A DNA stretch of 20,147 nt from Chromera velia (Eukaryota > Sar > Chromeraceae), in the NCBI GenBank assembly GCA_018398765.1, contig JAHBMJ010000036.1:35994-56140 (forward strand), read 5' to 3'. The translations under genes were made by a program, and so were the position numbers. Positions 9,541 through 19,101 of the stretch are shown piece by piece. The notes under the pieces are model-generated. The model had not been told where the DNA came from. It was given only the letters and a program-made list of their open reading frames with translations, and made no database searches. Positions within the stretch are counted from its first letter, which is position 1. Each line of letters opens with the position of its first letter.

Positions 9541-11784
9541 GGCTAGGCTGGCCAGCGAACATACAAATTCACTGTCAGACCTACAGTCAGACACTGACAG
9601 ACAGCCACACACACAGTCACGTGCACACGCAGACGCGCAATTGGCGAACACTGACACACCCTCGGTCATAACAACACACAAACACGCAGACTTTCTCCCC
9701 CCGTCCCTTCCTCCAGCTCTCCCCTGTTTCTCTCTCTTTGTGCGTGTTTTCTGCGAGACTGACCGGAAGTCAGAGGGAGAAGCGCAAAGTTTTTGGATGA
9801 AGTTCCGAGTTGGAGAATGGAGGACGCAAGGCAATCAATCATACTGCATGGAACGGTCGAGTGATGACTACATGAACGAACTCATCATGCATGCGTAAAT
9901 GGACAATTAAGGAAAGGATGACGTGCTGCGGGTGTTGCGACGGAACACCAGACAAGCCATCCTCTCCCCTGATGCGCACCTTCAATCAGTCTACTGCGCG
10001 CTGGAGCCACAAAGACTCAGGAGGTCCTCTCCTAGTCTTCTTTACTCTGGACACGATGACTCCTTCTTTCAGTTGCCATTCGACAAATACTCTTTTACCG
10101 TGCCTATCTCCCCTTTTGCTTCTCGTTTTTCGGTTGACATGCGCGTTGCACAACGCAATGAATCGGTTCTTCGCTGCCGACCCTCGCTCTTTTTCTGGAT
10201 GGAAATCACCGGATAGAAAGAGGAATCGGTAGAGAGGATAAAGGTGTGGGTGCTTGTGTGCATGATTTTGATTTTACCCGAAGAATCTTTTCGTTCCAAA
10301 CCGCAGCGGCGGACTTTCGTCCTCTCAAACCGACAAAAACACAACCAACTTCACAGGTATTGACAACTCACTCAGGAATGCAGTCTCTCTTCTCTTCAGT
10401 CCACTTGCAGGACAGACAAGACTCGAGCTAGGGTTGCATGGAAAACAACGTGCCTGAATTCCAACGTGATCTATCCGTTTGTCAATTGTCTCTGTCACTG
10501 TCAGGTTTCTCAATATCCGAAAAGAAAAAAGGAAAATCTGCGTGGACTTGGAGGAAAAGAAAAAGGAATGAAAGTACAGTCGCACCTCCACTACAGTTGG
10601 TTGGCCGTGTCTGTTTGCTTGCAGTCTGGTAACCTTACAGACAGCCAGAACCCTATCAGCCAAAGCGTCCACGTGAGACAGTTACAGAAATAATCATTCA
10701 AAACAAAAGAGGCTCGTCAGGACAAGAACTTTTCCACAAGAGGGCTGAGGACAAAGAAAGAAAGGAAGGATGGAAGCAAGGAAGCGATCTTGCAACGATC
10801 GATCGCGCTGCCCTCTTCCTCCTCTCCCCTCTTTCTTCTCCCACCCCCCCCACATACCCTCTCTGTCTGTCAGACTGTCTGCAAAGTTTTCTTCTTGATT
10901 CCCCCATCTCTTCTTTCTGCTGAATCCCCAATGATACCGCCGGCACACACGGCCCAGGCATGACGTCTCACATCACGAAAAAGGAGGACCCCGAAACGGA
11001 GCCCGTTTTTGTAGCCAGACATTGGCAACTCATGAAGCAGAACGGAAGGAGAAGGAGCTCGTCCCTGTTTTTTCCGACACATCTGGTCAGACCGACAGCG
11101 GTAGACAAACAGACGTACAGACCGACTGTGTCGTCTTTTGCTTCCACAGACAAACAGACGGGCAGATAGACAGAAGATGTCAGGAACACCACACACAACG
11201 AATGCACCTAGTTTGTCACACACACCAATGGATCAAGACACGGATGGACACACACCGTGCCCGTCAGTTAGACAGAGCACAAGCAAAACCCTCAAGATCA
11301 CACGCAAACAACGGGCAACACTACACGGGCACGCACACACACCTCTACTCCACCAATCAACCCGACCCCTCCTCCCCACCTCTCCCCAGAAGATCTACGG
11401 CACTCCCCTCTTTCCCTCCCTCCCTCCCTTGCTCCCTTCCTCTCCCCCGCGAAGAGGGAGACACAAACAAATAGCAAGCAGACTTTGTCATTTCCTCGTT
11501 CTCCGCCTTCGTCTGGGAAAGACGAATGGATGGAGAGTTACAGAAACACAGAAACACAGAAGAAGAAAAAAACCAAAAAGGAACAAAGACAGGTAGACAG
11601 AATGAAGGACATCCGAATAACGCCCCCCCCTCACCAAACTATCTCGTGAGGTCATCTAATGGAGGACAGACGAGAAACAAAAGGGCAGGCATCCCACTTG
11701 TGTCTGATAGACAGAAAGCGAGACAGCAGGCAAAGAAGAAACTTGAAGAAAAGAGAGATAGATAGACAAGCAGAGATCTCGCGC
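9541..11784. other. CA/CAGA-rich region without recognisable gene; probable downstream region of the minus-strand gene
   Basis: On the plus strand this region is rich in CACA, CAGA and purine-rich tracts, which read as TG, TCTG and pyrimidine tracts on the minus strand. That is the same bias the confirmed introns show on their sense strand, so the region may be transcribed leftward as 3' sequence of the gene ending at 11785. Around 9891-10344 several overlapping frames are open on both strands, but none gives a recognisable protein or a splice-consistent model. Confidence 0.45.
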
Positions 11785-13073
11785 CTAAAACCCACACGGC
11801 CGAGACCCACCACCAGCGCCAAACTGACTGTCACACCAACTTCTACAAGCCGACACAGACCCCATGGGACATGCCCCTCTTGACGACCGTGTGCCTGCTC
11901 TCGTCATACAACCGCACTGAATAGAACCCCCCCCACCACCCCCAGAGGCCCCAGCCGGGGTGCTCCCTCCCGACCCACCCCCAGAGCAGCTCCTCGAACT
12001 CCCCCCTGGACCGAAAGTCCTGTCACACCACGGTCTGCATGCAGTGACCGAGCTAAACGGACACCGGCCTCTGGAGCCCCTTTGCCCATTCGGCTGCGTG
12101 CACCCGCACTCAATCGCACCTCCCCCCCCTCCACCCCCTCCTGCAGGCGTAGGGGGACGCGCGGGCGTCGGTGCGGGTCTGGCAGGAGTGGATCCCCCTC
12201 CCCCGGATCCGCCACAACGCCTGGTGCTCCCACCCGGACCGAAACGAGAGTCGCACCAGCTTCTACAAGCAGAGAGCGACCCTAGAGGGCACGTGCCTGC
12301 AGAGGATCTCTGTCCATTGGGCTGAGTGCAGCCACACTCAAAGGACTGACCACCAGGGGGGGCGGCAGCGGGTGCACCGCCCCCTCCGGAGGGGGGTGTA
12401 GGGGGGGTCTGACCAGGAGCCATAACGTATGTGATGTGGTAGTTGTTGATGGTCGCACCTCTGTTGTCATTCATGTCTCTGTTCACAGTCCCGTAATTCT
12501 GCAGAGACCTCCTCAGAGCCACTCTCTCCGTTTCTTCTGAAGGTACGGGGGGGGCTAGTGTCGTGGTGCTGGTGGTGGAAGTGGGATCTTCTGTCTCTGT
12601 CTGTGTGGCTTGCACGGGAGGCTGGGGGGGAAGGGGGGGAGGGAGTGAGACTTTCTGACCCCCATTCGCTTCCGTCTTTTCCTCTGCTTCTCTCTCCCGC
12701 TGGGAGGTCCGCAACACTTCCTCAATTCCTTTCTCTGATGTTGACTCATTTTCCCCTCTCGTTGCTGTAAAGTCGAGGGTGGAGGAACCACTGGCATGAG
12801 GGGGGGGGGAGACAGACACAGTTTCGTTTTGTGACTGGGTCTCTGTGTCTACTGTTGTTGAATTCTGGGACCGCGAAAGAGAGAGACGGCGCCCCTCCGA
12901 AAGGGGAGCCACGCGGCCAAGCCCCAAAACGGAGGGTCTCAAAAGGAGTCCTGCAAAATTGAGGGATGTCAATCCACACATGCATGGATGAGCTGATAAG
13001 ATCCCAAACGGGCCTCCAAAGGGAACTGCAGGGGTCCGACAACAAACATTCTCCCTCAAAGGCACCTCATCAT
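11785..13073 (-). CDS. secreted-type protein block with three six-cysteine modules, Gly/Pro-rich linkers
   Basis: I do not recognise the family. The frame is open from 13155 to the TAG at 11785-11787. The most likely acceptors are ctttcag before 13073 or tttgcag before 12950, both phase 1. Reading from the N-terminus there is a Ser/Thr/Glu-rich stretch (about 12890-12520), the motif RRSLQNYGTV (LQNYGTV at 12484-12504), then three repeats of one cysteine module (12214-12339, 11986-12111, 11794-11919) joined by Gly/Pro/Ala linkers. Each repeat has C-x1-C-x12-C-x7-C-x3-C-x12-C spacing without deviation, which suggests three disulphides per module and an extracellular or secretory location. The block itself lacks a convincing signal peptide. 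It can be spliced in phase from the GIN-domain exon upstream (donor at 13217/13216), which has one. Either this is the C-terminal half of that gene or a separate tandem gene with an unseen or weak start (for example ATG at 13101). Confidence 0.75.
11794..11919 (-). repeat. six-cysteine module, copy 3
   Basis: It encodes QCGCMTRAGTRSSRG through SRPC, with six cysteines spaced C1C12C7C3C12C. It is the most divergent copy in its first loop (MTRAGTR where copies 1 and 2 have TQPNGQR) and is followed directly by GF and the stop. Confidence 0.9.
11986..12111 (-). repeat. six-cysteine module, copy 2
   Basis: It encodes ECGCTQPNGQRGSRGRC through SRSC, with the same six-cysteine spacing as copies 1 and 3. 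It starts 76 residues after copy 1 and 64 residues before copy 3. Confidence 0.9.
12214..12339 (-). repeat. six-cysteine module, copy 1
   Basis: It encodes ECGCTQPNGQRSSAGTC through TRRC. The core ACRSWCDSRFGPGGS is nearly identical in all copies. It is followed by a Gly-rich, then Pro/Ala-rich linker. Confidence 0.9.
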
Positions 13074-13216
13074 CTGAAAGGGCAAGGCATGAATGCAAAT
13101 GCATGGAGGGAGGGAGGGAATCAGATCGATCAAAAACTGTCAGTCGTCGACACACCTAACTGCATGAAAATCTGCTACTTCGGCATGCTCAATGTGAGTG
13201 GATCAGCCTGACCGAC

Positions 13217-14174
13217 CTTCAATAGATTTGTAGAGGACCACACCTGTGCCCTGAACGGATGCGTCGAGGGACCCGGAAGCCGACACGGAAGCGCGTGCTG
13301 CCCCCATCACACTCACGACAGCTGTCTGAGAAGAGAGCGAGGAGGCATCCACAACTGCGCTGCCTGTCACAGTCAGCTGCTGGGTAGTGGCGGCTCCCGA
13401 CAAGGTCACCGCCCCTGCCCCTGTCACCCCTGTGGTGAGGGAGGAGACGTTAAGGCTAAGGTTAGCCTGTGCTACCCCTTGCAGAGAGATCTGCAGAGTG
13501 CCCCCCGAGGCCGTCAGGACGCCCTCACTAGCCACCCTTCCTCCCCCCGCCACAGAAAGAAGTTTGAGCCTCTCTGAGGGAATGGTGACCTTCACTTGAA
13601 AAGGCGTTCTCTGAGCGCACCTCGCAGTCTGATCGAGACCGAACACAAGAGACGAGCCCTGCAGCTCTACCTTCAAAATGTCAAACAATCCTTCGGGTCC
13701 GGTGGCAAGAACCTCATAAGAGGCGGAGGGGGAGCTGGAGACTGTGACATGAGCAAACAAATCAACGGAAATGCCGTCGAAATTCTCTGCTTCGAACCTT
13801 TTCGTTATCACAGCCCCCGTCTCGTTACACGCGGCCTCCCCCACAATATAACCCCACCCCCAAGTGACAGGAGCAGGAGGAGAGGGCACAGTGAGTGAAG
13901 GGAAAGAGGGAGCAGGTACCTGAACGACGGAGCCCGAAAAGCCACTCCATCCCGGGGTCACTTGGGCTTGTCCGGGACGAATAATGCTCCCTCCAACAAA
14001 GCCATAGTTGGGACGCGGCACGGTGTTCTGAACATAGTCACCTAGGACTGTGCCATAATTCTGAAGCTTTCTTTCGGGGGCGCTGACAGAGCCGGGAGTG
14101 CTCTCGTCGGAAACGAAGACATCTTGAGCGGCGGCGCCCGAGCAAAGAAGCAGACTTGCTACCAGGCGGCGCAT
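13217..14174 (-). CDS. secreted GIN-domain (DUF2807-like) beta-helix protein
   Basis: It starts with a clear signal peptide, MRRLVASLLLCSGAAA, with likely cleavage before QDV. A short Ser-rich segment with ERKLQNYGTV (residues 35-43) and a Pro-rich region follow. From about residue 125 to 319 there is a complete head-GIN / DUF2807 domain: FDGISVDLFAHVTV, ILKVELQGSSLVFGL, VKVTIPSERLKLLSVAGGG, then repeated G-S-G-like turns (GVTGAGAVTLSGAA, VTGSAVVDASSL, VMGAARASVSA) ending in VQGTGVVLYKS. This domain, common in bacterial secreted or surface proteins, folds as a right-handed beta-helix; its role here is unknown. The frame runs on to TGA at 13203, but the domain ends exactly at GAAG|GTCGGT, a good phase-1 donor after 13217. 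It may therefore splice into the cysteine-module block downstream, where both acceptors are also phase 1. If unspliced, the protein is 323 residues. Upstream lies the 5S rRNA gene on the same strand. Confidence 0.8.
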
Positions 14175-14504
14175 TCTGGGTGTTTTGACTGCAATTTTGT
14201 GCGCGCTTCAGAGGTTGTTTAGAGACGGGAAAGTGAAAGTCTGCCACTCCTATACCGCCTTGTGCGTCAAGCCGAATAAGGCTCAGCAGAGTTTGCCCCC
14301 TGTACTTGCCGTGCAGCGTTCATATGTCGCGAGCATTTGCTTTTTTAGTGGATTTTTGTGCATTTTAAAGTTATTTCCTGCAAGAGGGTGAAGGCACAGA
14401 CATCAGAGTGAAAAAGCTGACAGCAGACTCACAATGTGCGCGTCTCCGAAGTTCTCCGCTTGGCGCGCTTCTTGGGACCGCGGTGATCCGTGGAAAACAA
14501 AAAA
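14175..14504. other. spacer between GIN-domain gene and 5S rRNA
   Basis: This is the upstream region of the minus-strand secreted gene and, on that strand, the downstream region of the 5S gene. No gene is seen. A T-run on the minus strand directly after the 5S fits Pol III termination. Confidence 0.5.
14497..14504 (-). terminator. Pol III-type T-run after 5S rRNA
   Basis: On the minus strand the 5S 3' end GACCGC is followed by TTTTTTG and then a further TTTT. RNA polymerase III terminates at such T-runs, so this supports the 3' end and orientation of the 5S gene. Confidence 0.75.
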
Positions 14505-14625
14505 GCGGTCAGCACCCGAAGGTGTTCCCAGGCGGTCCCCCACCCTAGTACTAACCGGGCCTCACATGGCTTAACTTCGGAGTTCGGATGGGATCCGGTG
14601 TGTTCCATGTAGTATGGCCGACCAC
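14505..14625 (-). rRNA. 5S ribosomal RNA
   Basis: On the minus strand the 121-nt RNA begins GTGGTCGGCCATACTAC and ends GGGTGCTGACCGC. The ends pair as the 9-bp helix I (GTGGTCGGC with GCTGACCGC). The conserved eukaryotic landmarks are present in order: GGCCATAC near the 5' end, CCGATCC-like segment (CCGGATCCCATCCGAACTCC), GAAGTTAAGC (loop C region / internal promoter box A), GGTTAGTACT and GGGGGACCGCCTGGGAA. The internal control region therefore looks intact and the gene is probably functional. It is a single copy here, not part of a tandem array or rDNA unit. Confidence 0.95.
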
Positions 14626-15123
14626 GGTGATAGTGTCGGAAGTTCTGAGTAACTTCTGACAAGGTTCCTATAGCGCGAGGTCTATCGTGTTACGCGCGCG
14701 CTCATGCAGTGCCTCATGCAGTGCCCGCGCAACTGTTGTTTTGTTGCAACTGTTGCAACTGCATTTGTTGCAGCCGTGTTGTTGCATTCCTGTTTAATTC
14801 AATGTGCATATTTGAGCCGCGTTCCACTATATATGCATGGCAGCTTCATCTGATTCTCGACTGAATGCCATCGGTCCACACAACCATTTAGTCGACACAT
14901 TCGAAGCAGCCAAGAACAAATAGACGGATGACTCCGCAAGAAGAGATTCTATATACAGCAGTGAATTCTGTGAATTGGTGACGAAATCAAGAAACACAGA
15001 AAACGAGAGCGAAAACACCTGTGGAAATCAAAATACCTGTTACTGATGTCGATTTAGCTGTAAGCGTGCGTCAACGCTTTTCCAAAAGGCTTTGCAATAC
15101 ATAGCTGCATTCCAATCACCACG
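14626..15123. other. divergent upstream region between 5S rRNA and tryptophanase gene
   Basis: It contains a 12-nt tandem duplication (14701-14724), several TTGCAACTG-like repeats (14731-14790) and a TATA-like CTATATATGC near 14827-14836, about 290 bp before the tryptophanase ATG. No coding sequence is supported. It should hold the promoter of the plus-strand gene. Confidence 0.5.
14701..14724. repeat. tandem 12-nt direct repeat and TTGCAACTG cluster
   Basis: CTCATGCAGTGC occurs twice without a gap (14701-14712, 14713-14724). Immediately right of it, to about 14790, TTGCAACTG / GTTGTTGCA motifs recur. They lie upstream of both the 5S (minus strand) and the tryptophanase gene (plus strand), so a regulatory role is possible but unproven. 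Confidence 0.8.
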
Positions 15124-18100
15124 ATGGATAGTTTCTCTCCCACCACAATCTTCGAGCCCTTCCGCATCAAGAGCGTGGAACCGCTCAGGCTGACGACCCA
15201 GGAACAGAGGAGGGCCATCGTCAAGAAGGCGCAATACAACCTCTTCGCAGTCCCAGCGGGTCAGTCTTTGGCTTCGTTGTCCCCTTTGCTCGTTCTTTCT
15301 GTCCTTATAGGCAGCCCGTCTATAATTCTTGCGCTGAGTCGGTGGAGGGAATGTGCAGAAAGCCGAGGTTTGTGTGTGGTTATCGCTTCAGCCCTTTTTG
15401 CTCCCCTCTGAGGCACTCACTGCTCTGAGTGGACGCCAGCGCCCCCTTCTCTTTCCCTCGGTATTCTTGAGAGCAGAGACGGGAGGCGCTACGCTCACGG
15501 CCCTAGCTCTGTATGGTACCGTCTCTTCACATGTCCTGTGGTTCGTCTGCAGTTGCGGCATGTGCCCGTCTGAGTATACCTGCCCAGAGAAGTAGACAGC
15601 GACCTGGCTAAGCGACGCGTCAGATACCTTCGTTCCCTGTGAGTCTGCAGAGCACGTGGTGATAGACCTTCTGACGGACTCCGGCACAGGGGCCATGAGT
15701 TCCCTTCAGTGGGCAGGCATGATGCGAGGGGACGAGTCGTACGCAGGGGCAGACAGCTACTACAGATTCAAAGAGACTCTGAGGGAAGTCACGGGTTTCT
15801 CGCACATCCTCCCAACTCACCAGGGGAGGGCATCTGAGCGCATCCTTGTGGAGGTCTGTTCTTCTCATGCTTTGAGTCTGACATGCAGTGTGCGCGTTCT
15901 TTCATGAGAATGTACAAGGCAGCCTCGCCATTGTACCGCGTTAGTCCATGAGAACTTCCCTGCCTGCCTGCCTGGGTGCCTGCGTGCGTGCAGGTAATGA
16001 TCGGCTCTGCGGGTTCGGGTGCCGGGTTGATTGTGCCCAACAACGCCCATTTCGACACGACAAGGGCGAACGTTGAGCATTCCGGGGCCAGGGCGGTCGA
16101 CCTTCTCACCCCTGAGGGCATGCAACCCAACGGTGAGTGAATGCTTGAAAGAGAGGTACAGCCAAGTGCATATGCGTGAAAAACAGGGGGAAAGCAAATA
16201 TGTTTACTCCACCTAGCTGGTTTTGTTTCATCACTTTCGATCGAGGTGTTGCAGGCCGGCCAGCAGAAATCTTTCCATGTGAATTTCTTCTTTCGTAAAG
16301 TTTTCAGTTCGTTCGACTGGTTTGACGATTTTGTTTTCTTTGCCCAGCGTGCAAATTGTGTGTTTTTGTGTGTTTTTGTGTGTGTGTGTGTATGTGTCGA
16401 TTCGAAAGCCAAGTTTGTGGGCACGCCTAAAAGTTTTGGTCACAATCGATTGAAATAGATTCTTTTCGTTCGACTGGACTTGTCACTGCATGCAGTGGAC
16501 GCTCCGTTCAAGGGGAACATGGACATCTCAAAGCTCGATGACCTTTTGGCTTCTGAGGGTCACAACGTGCCCTTCGTGATGGTCAGCCCCCGCCTTTCAA
16601 TCTAGGGTCTCGCTTCAATTGGTCATCCTTGTGTCCCTCTGCTTGCCTACGGGTGACCCTTTTATGTTGAACCCCAGATCACATTTAGGATATGTATGAT
16701 GTACAGTTTTTTCTCTTCTACCTGCAGGTAACTGTGACGTGCAACAGCGCGGGGGGTCAGCCGGTCTCCCTGCAGAACCTCCGAGAGGTGCGCGCTTTGT
16801 GTGACCAGTACAGGAAACCTCTGGTGTTGGATGCGTGCAGGTCGGTTGTAGTTTTTCCCTCTTAGTCCTTTTGGTGTGGAAACGTGCGGAACCTTCCTTC
16901 TTTTTGATCGATCTGCATGCCCCCCCCCCTGGTCAGTCTTGTCAAGGGAACATCAAAGCATCAGAAAGGACCCTGCAGGCCCAGTGGCATTTGGAGATTC
17001 AAAAGAGACGCTAATACGTATCTGAAAGCTTACAGCGGAAAATGTTTTTTCATTTTTCAGGTCGAATCAAATTGAAAAGGCTTCATTGTTTGTTCATGTT
17101 TGGCGATCAGAAGCCCGTTCGATGACTGTGTCGTGATTTTGCTGCCAGGTTTGCGGAGAACGCGTTCTTCATCAAGGAGCGCGAGGAGGGACACCAAGAG
17201 AGGAGTGTGGCTGGCATCGTCAGAGACACTTTCGCTCTCGCAGACGCAGCCACGATCAGCGCCAAGAAAGACGGTCTGGTGAACATTGGGGGCGTGCTAC
17301 TCTTCCGCGATGAGGGGCTTTTCAGGTCTGCGGGCATCTGATTAAGCTGCATGTCCTCTTTTGGTGATGTCTTATCTTTATCATCTCATTGAATTCAGAG
17401 GATTTGTGCTTCTCTTCAGTCTTCCTTTTTCAACCCCCCCGCCCTCGTTGAAAGATGCGCTCAGGGTTTCAGTCAAATCCCGAAGCAGGCCCACCCCAGA
17501 GTCTTCGTCTGGAAACGGTGATGGCACATGTTTATTCTTGTGCGTCTAAATACAAAGACAACCGTGTTGTTACGGGAATGGTGCAGGGCGGCGAGCAACC
17601 AGTTGATCCTGACCGAAGGCTTCGTCACTTACGGGGGCCTTGCAGGAAGGGACCTGGAGGCAATGGCCGTTGGGTTCAAAGAGGTGGGCCCAGGGAGCAA
17701 CAGGGGTGGGTCGGAGAGGACATGCATCAGTCAAGTTCTCTTGCTGTAAACGTGCATTGTCATACTCAGACGCAGGTACATGGGCAGGTACCGCTGGTCA
17801 CGGGCATACTGAGGTATTCGAACGCCTGTTTAAAGTATGAATACAGGCCTGAAGAGTCTGTGTGCAGTCTTCTTGTATGTATGAATATACACGTGTGTTC
17901 GTGTGTACAGGTCTTGGAGGAGGACTACCTGAGGTACCGTATCGGTTCCACCAGGTATCTCGGGGAGAGGCTGAAGCAGGGGGGCGTGGGCATCGTGTGG
18001 CCGCCAGGGGGCCATGCCGTGTACGTGGATGCGCTGTCGGTTCTCCCACACGTGCCCAGACACGAGTTGCCTGGGCAGACGCTGGCAGTGGCGCTGTACG

Positions 18101-18764
18101 TTGTGGGGGGGATCCGTTCGTGTGAAATTGGGTGAGTGGATGGATGCTTGGTAGAATCAGATAGAAGGCTTTGATTCTACTCTTCTTTTTGGAATTGAAT
18201 TTGTGCATGGGTAGAGAAACAAAGAAGTCAGAAGGGAGTTTCCGTACGGATATAGACACGACGGTTTTTTCTTTTCTTCTGTCGAGGCACAGAGAGACTT
18301 CAACACGACATGCATCGATCGAGGCACTAACAAGTATCCCAACAACTTCTAAATACTAACAAGTTTCGATAAGACGCGGTGCCTGCAGGTACGTCATGTT
18401 CGGAGACCGCGCCCCGATGGAACTCGTGCGTCTGGCGATCCCGCGCCGCACGTACACCCAGTCGCACATTGACTTTGTGATCGAGACCGTGCTCCATGTG
18501 AAGAAGATTGCAAGGTCACTCTCGGGGTTCAGAATCACAGAGGCGCCCCCGGTGCTGCGTCACTTCGTTGCCAAGTTCGCGCCTCTACAGCCGTGTGTGT
18601 GGGACCCTCAGAAGAACAGAGGGGAAGGAGGGGAGGAGAGGGGAGAAGAGAGGGGGGAGGGAAAATGCGACGACGACCCCTGCTCGCCCAAAGTTTTCGT
18701 GCACCCGTTGGGTGAGGAACAAAAGGGTGGCATAGGGTTGGTCCGTCAGATGTCCACTGGTTGA
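15124..18764 (+). CDS. tryptophanase / tyrosine phenol-lyase family PLP enzyme, nine exons
   Basis: This is a beta-eliminating lyase; tryptophanase converts L-tryptophan to indole, pyruvate and ammonia using PLP. Exons with consistent phase are 15124-15259, 15651-15853, 15994-16132, 16496-16581, 16728-16840, 17149-17325, 17587-17683, 17911-18131 and 18389-18764, giving 515 residues against 471 for the E. coli enzyme. Landmarks are [11 protein letters not shown] near the N-terminus, [13 protein letters not shown] (50-62), [12 protein letters not shown] (Tyr76), PTHQGR (100-105, phosphate binding), [38 protein letters not shown] with the PLP lysine as Lys266, [18 protein letters not shown] and [16 protein letters not shown] (Arg405, carboxylate). 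At the two positions that separate the paired enzymes, it has Asp134 (FDTT) and Ile390 (CEIG), as in tryptophanase, where tyrosine phenol-lyase has Thr and Arg. There is no N-terminal extension, so it is probably cytosolic. A Glu/Gly-rich tail of about 50 residues follows the usual end ([11 protein letters not shown]). The ATG at 15124 sits in ACGATGG. Family assignment is near certain; substrate is inferred. Confidence 0.95.
16369..16390. repeat. (TG)n tract in tryptophanase intron
   Basis: A GTTTTTGTG repeat runs into alternating TG within the third intron of the tryptophanase gene. It is similar in kind to the TG tracts of the large gene, though not adjacent to the acceptor. Confidence 0.8.
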
Positions 18765-19020
18765 TTGATGCTGTGACTGTGGAGGGGAGTTTGTTGATGA
18801 ACCGTATTGGCTTTACAGACGAGGCAGAAGCTTGGTCGAGTCATTGAGTGTTTGTGGGAGTGTGTGCTTTGCTGATTGAGTGGATGGGCAATTAAGCAAT
18901 CTGTCTCTCAATCCGTTTGGCTGGCTGTCTTCTGTAGATGGAACGAGAACGTGGCCCGCTGGCCAATATTAGACTCCTTGGCTTCTCTTGCTTTCCTCGG
19001 TTCCTCGCCTCCTTTCTTCT

Positions 19021-19101
19021 TGGCGAAAGAGGAACAGAACATCCACGCATGCAAGCGCTTTCTTGGTGAAAGAGGAAGAGAACATGTACGCATGCAAGCG
19101 C
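19021..19101. repeat. imperfect tandem duplication, 43-nt period
   Basis: The 38-nt block at 19021-19058 (from TGGCGAAAGAGG to GCATGCAAGCGC) recurs at 19064-19101 with four mismatches. All three forward frames and the reverse frames are partly open across it, but no protein is recognisable. Confidence 0.85.

Noticed and set aside
9891-10344. Overlapping open frames of about 90-113 codons on both strands
   Set aside because: They have no recognisable protein, no splice-consistent neighbours and mutually exclusive readings, so I did not call a gene.
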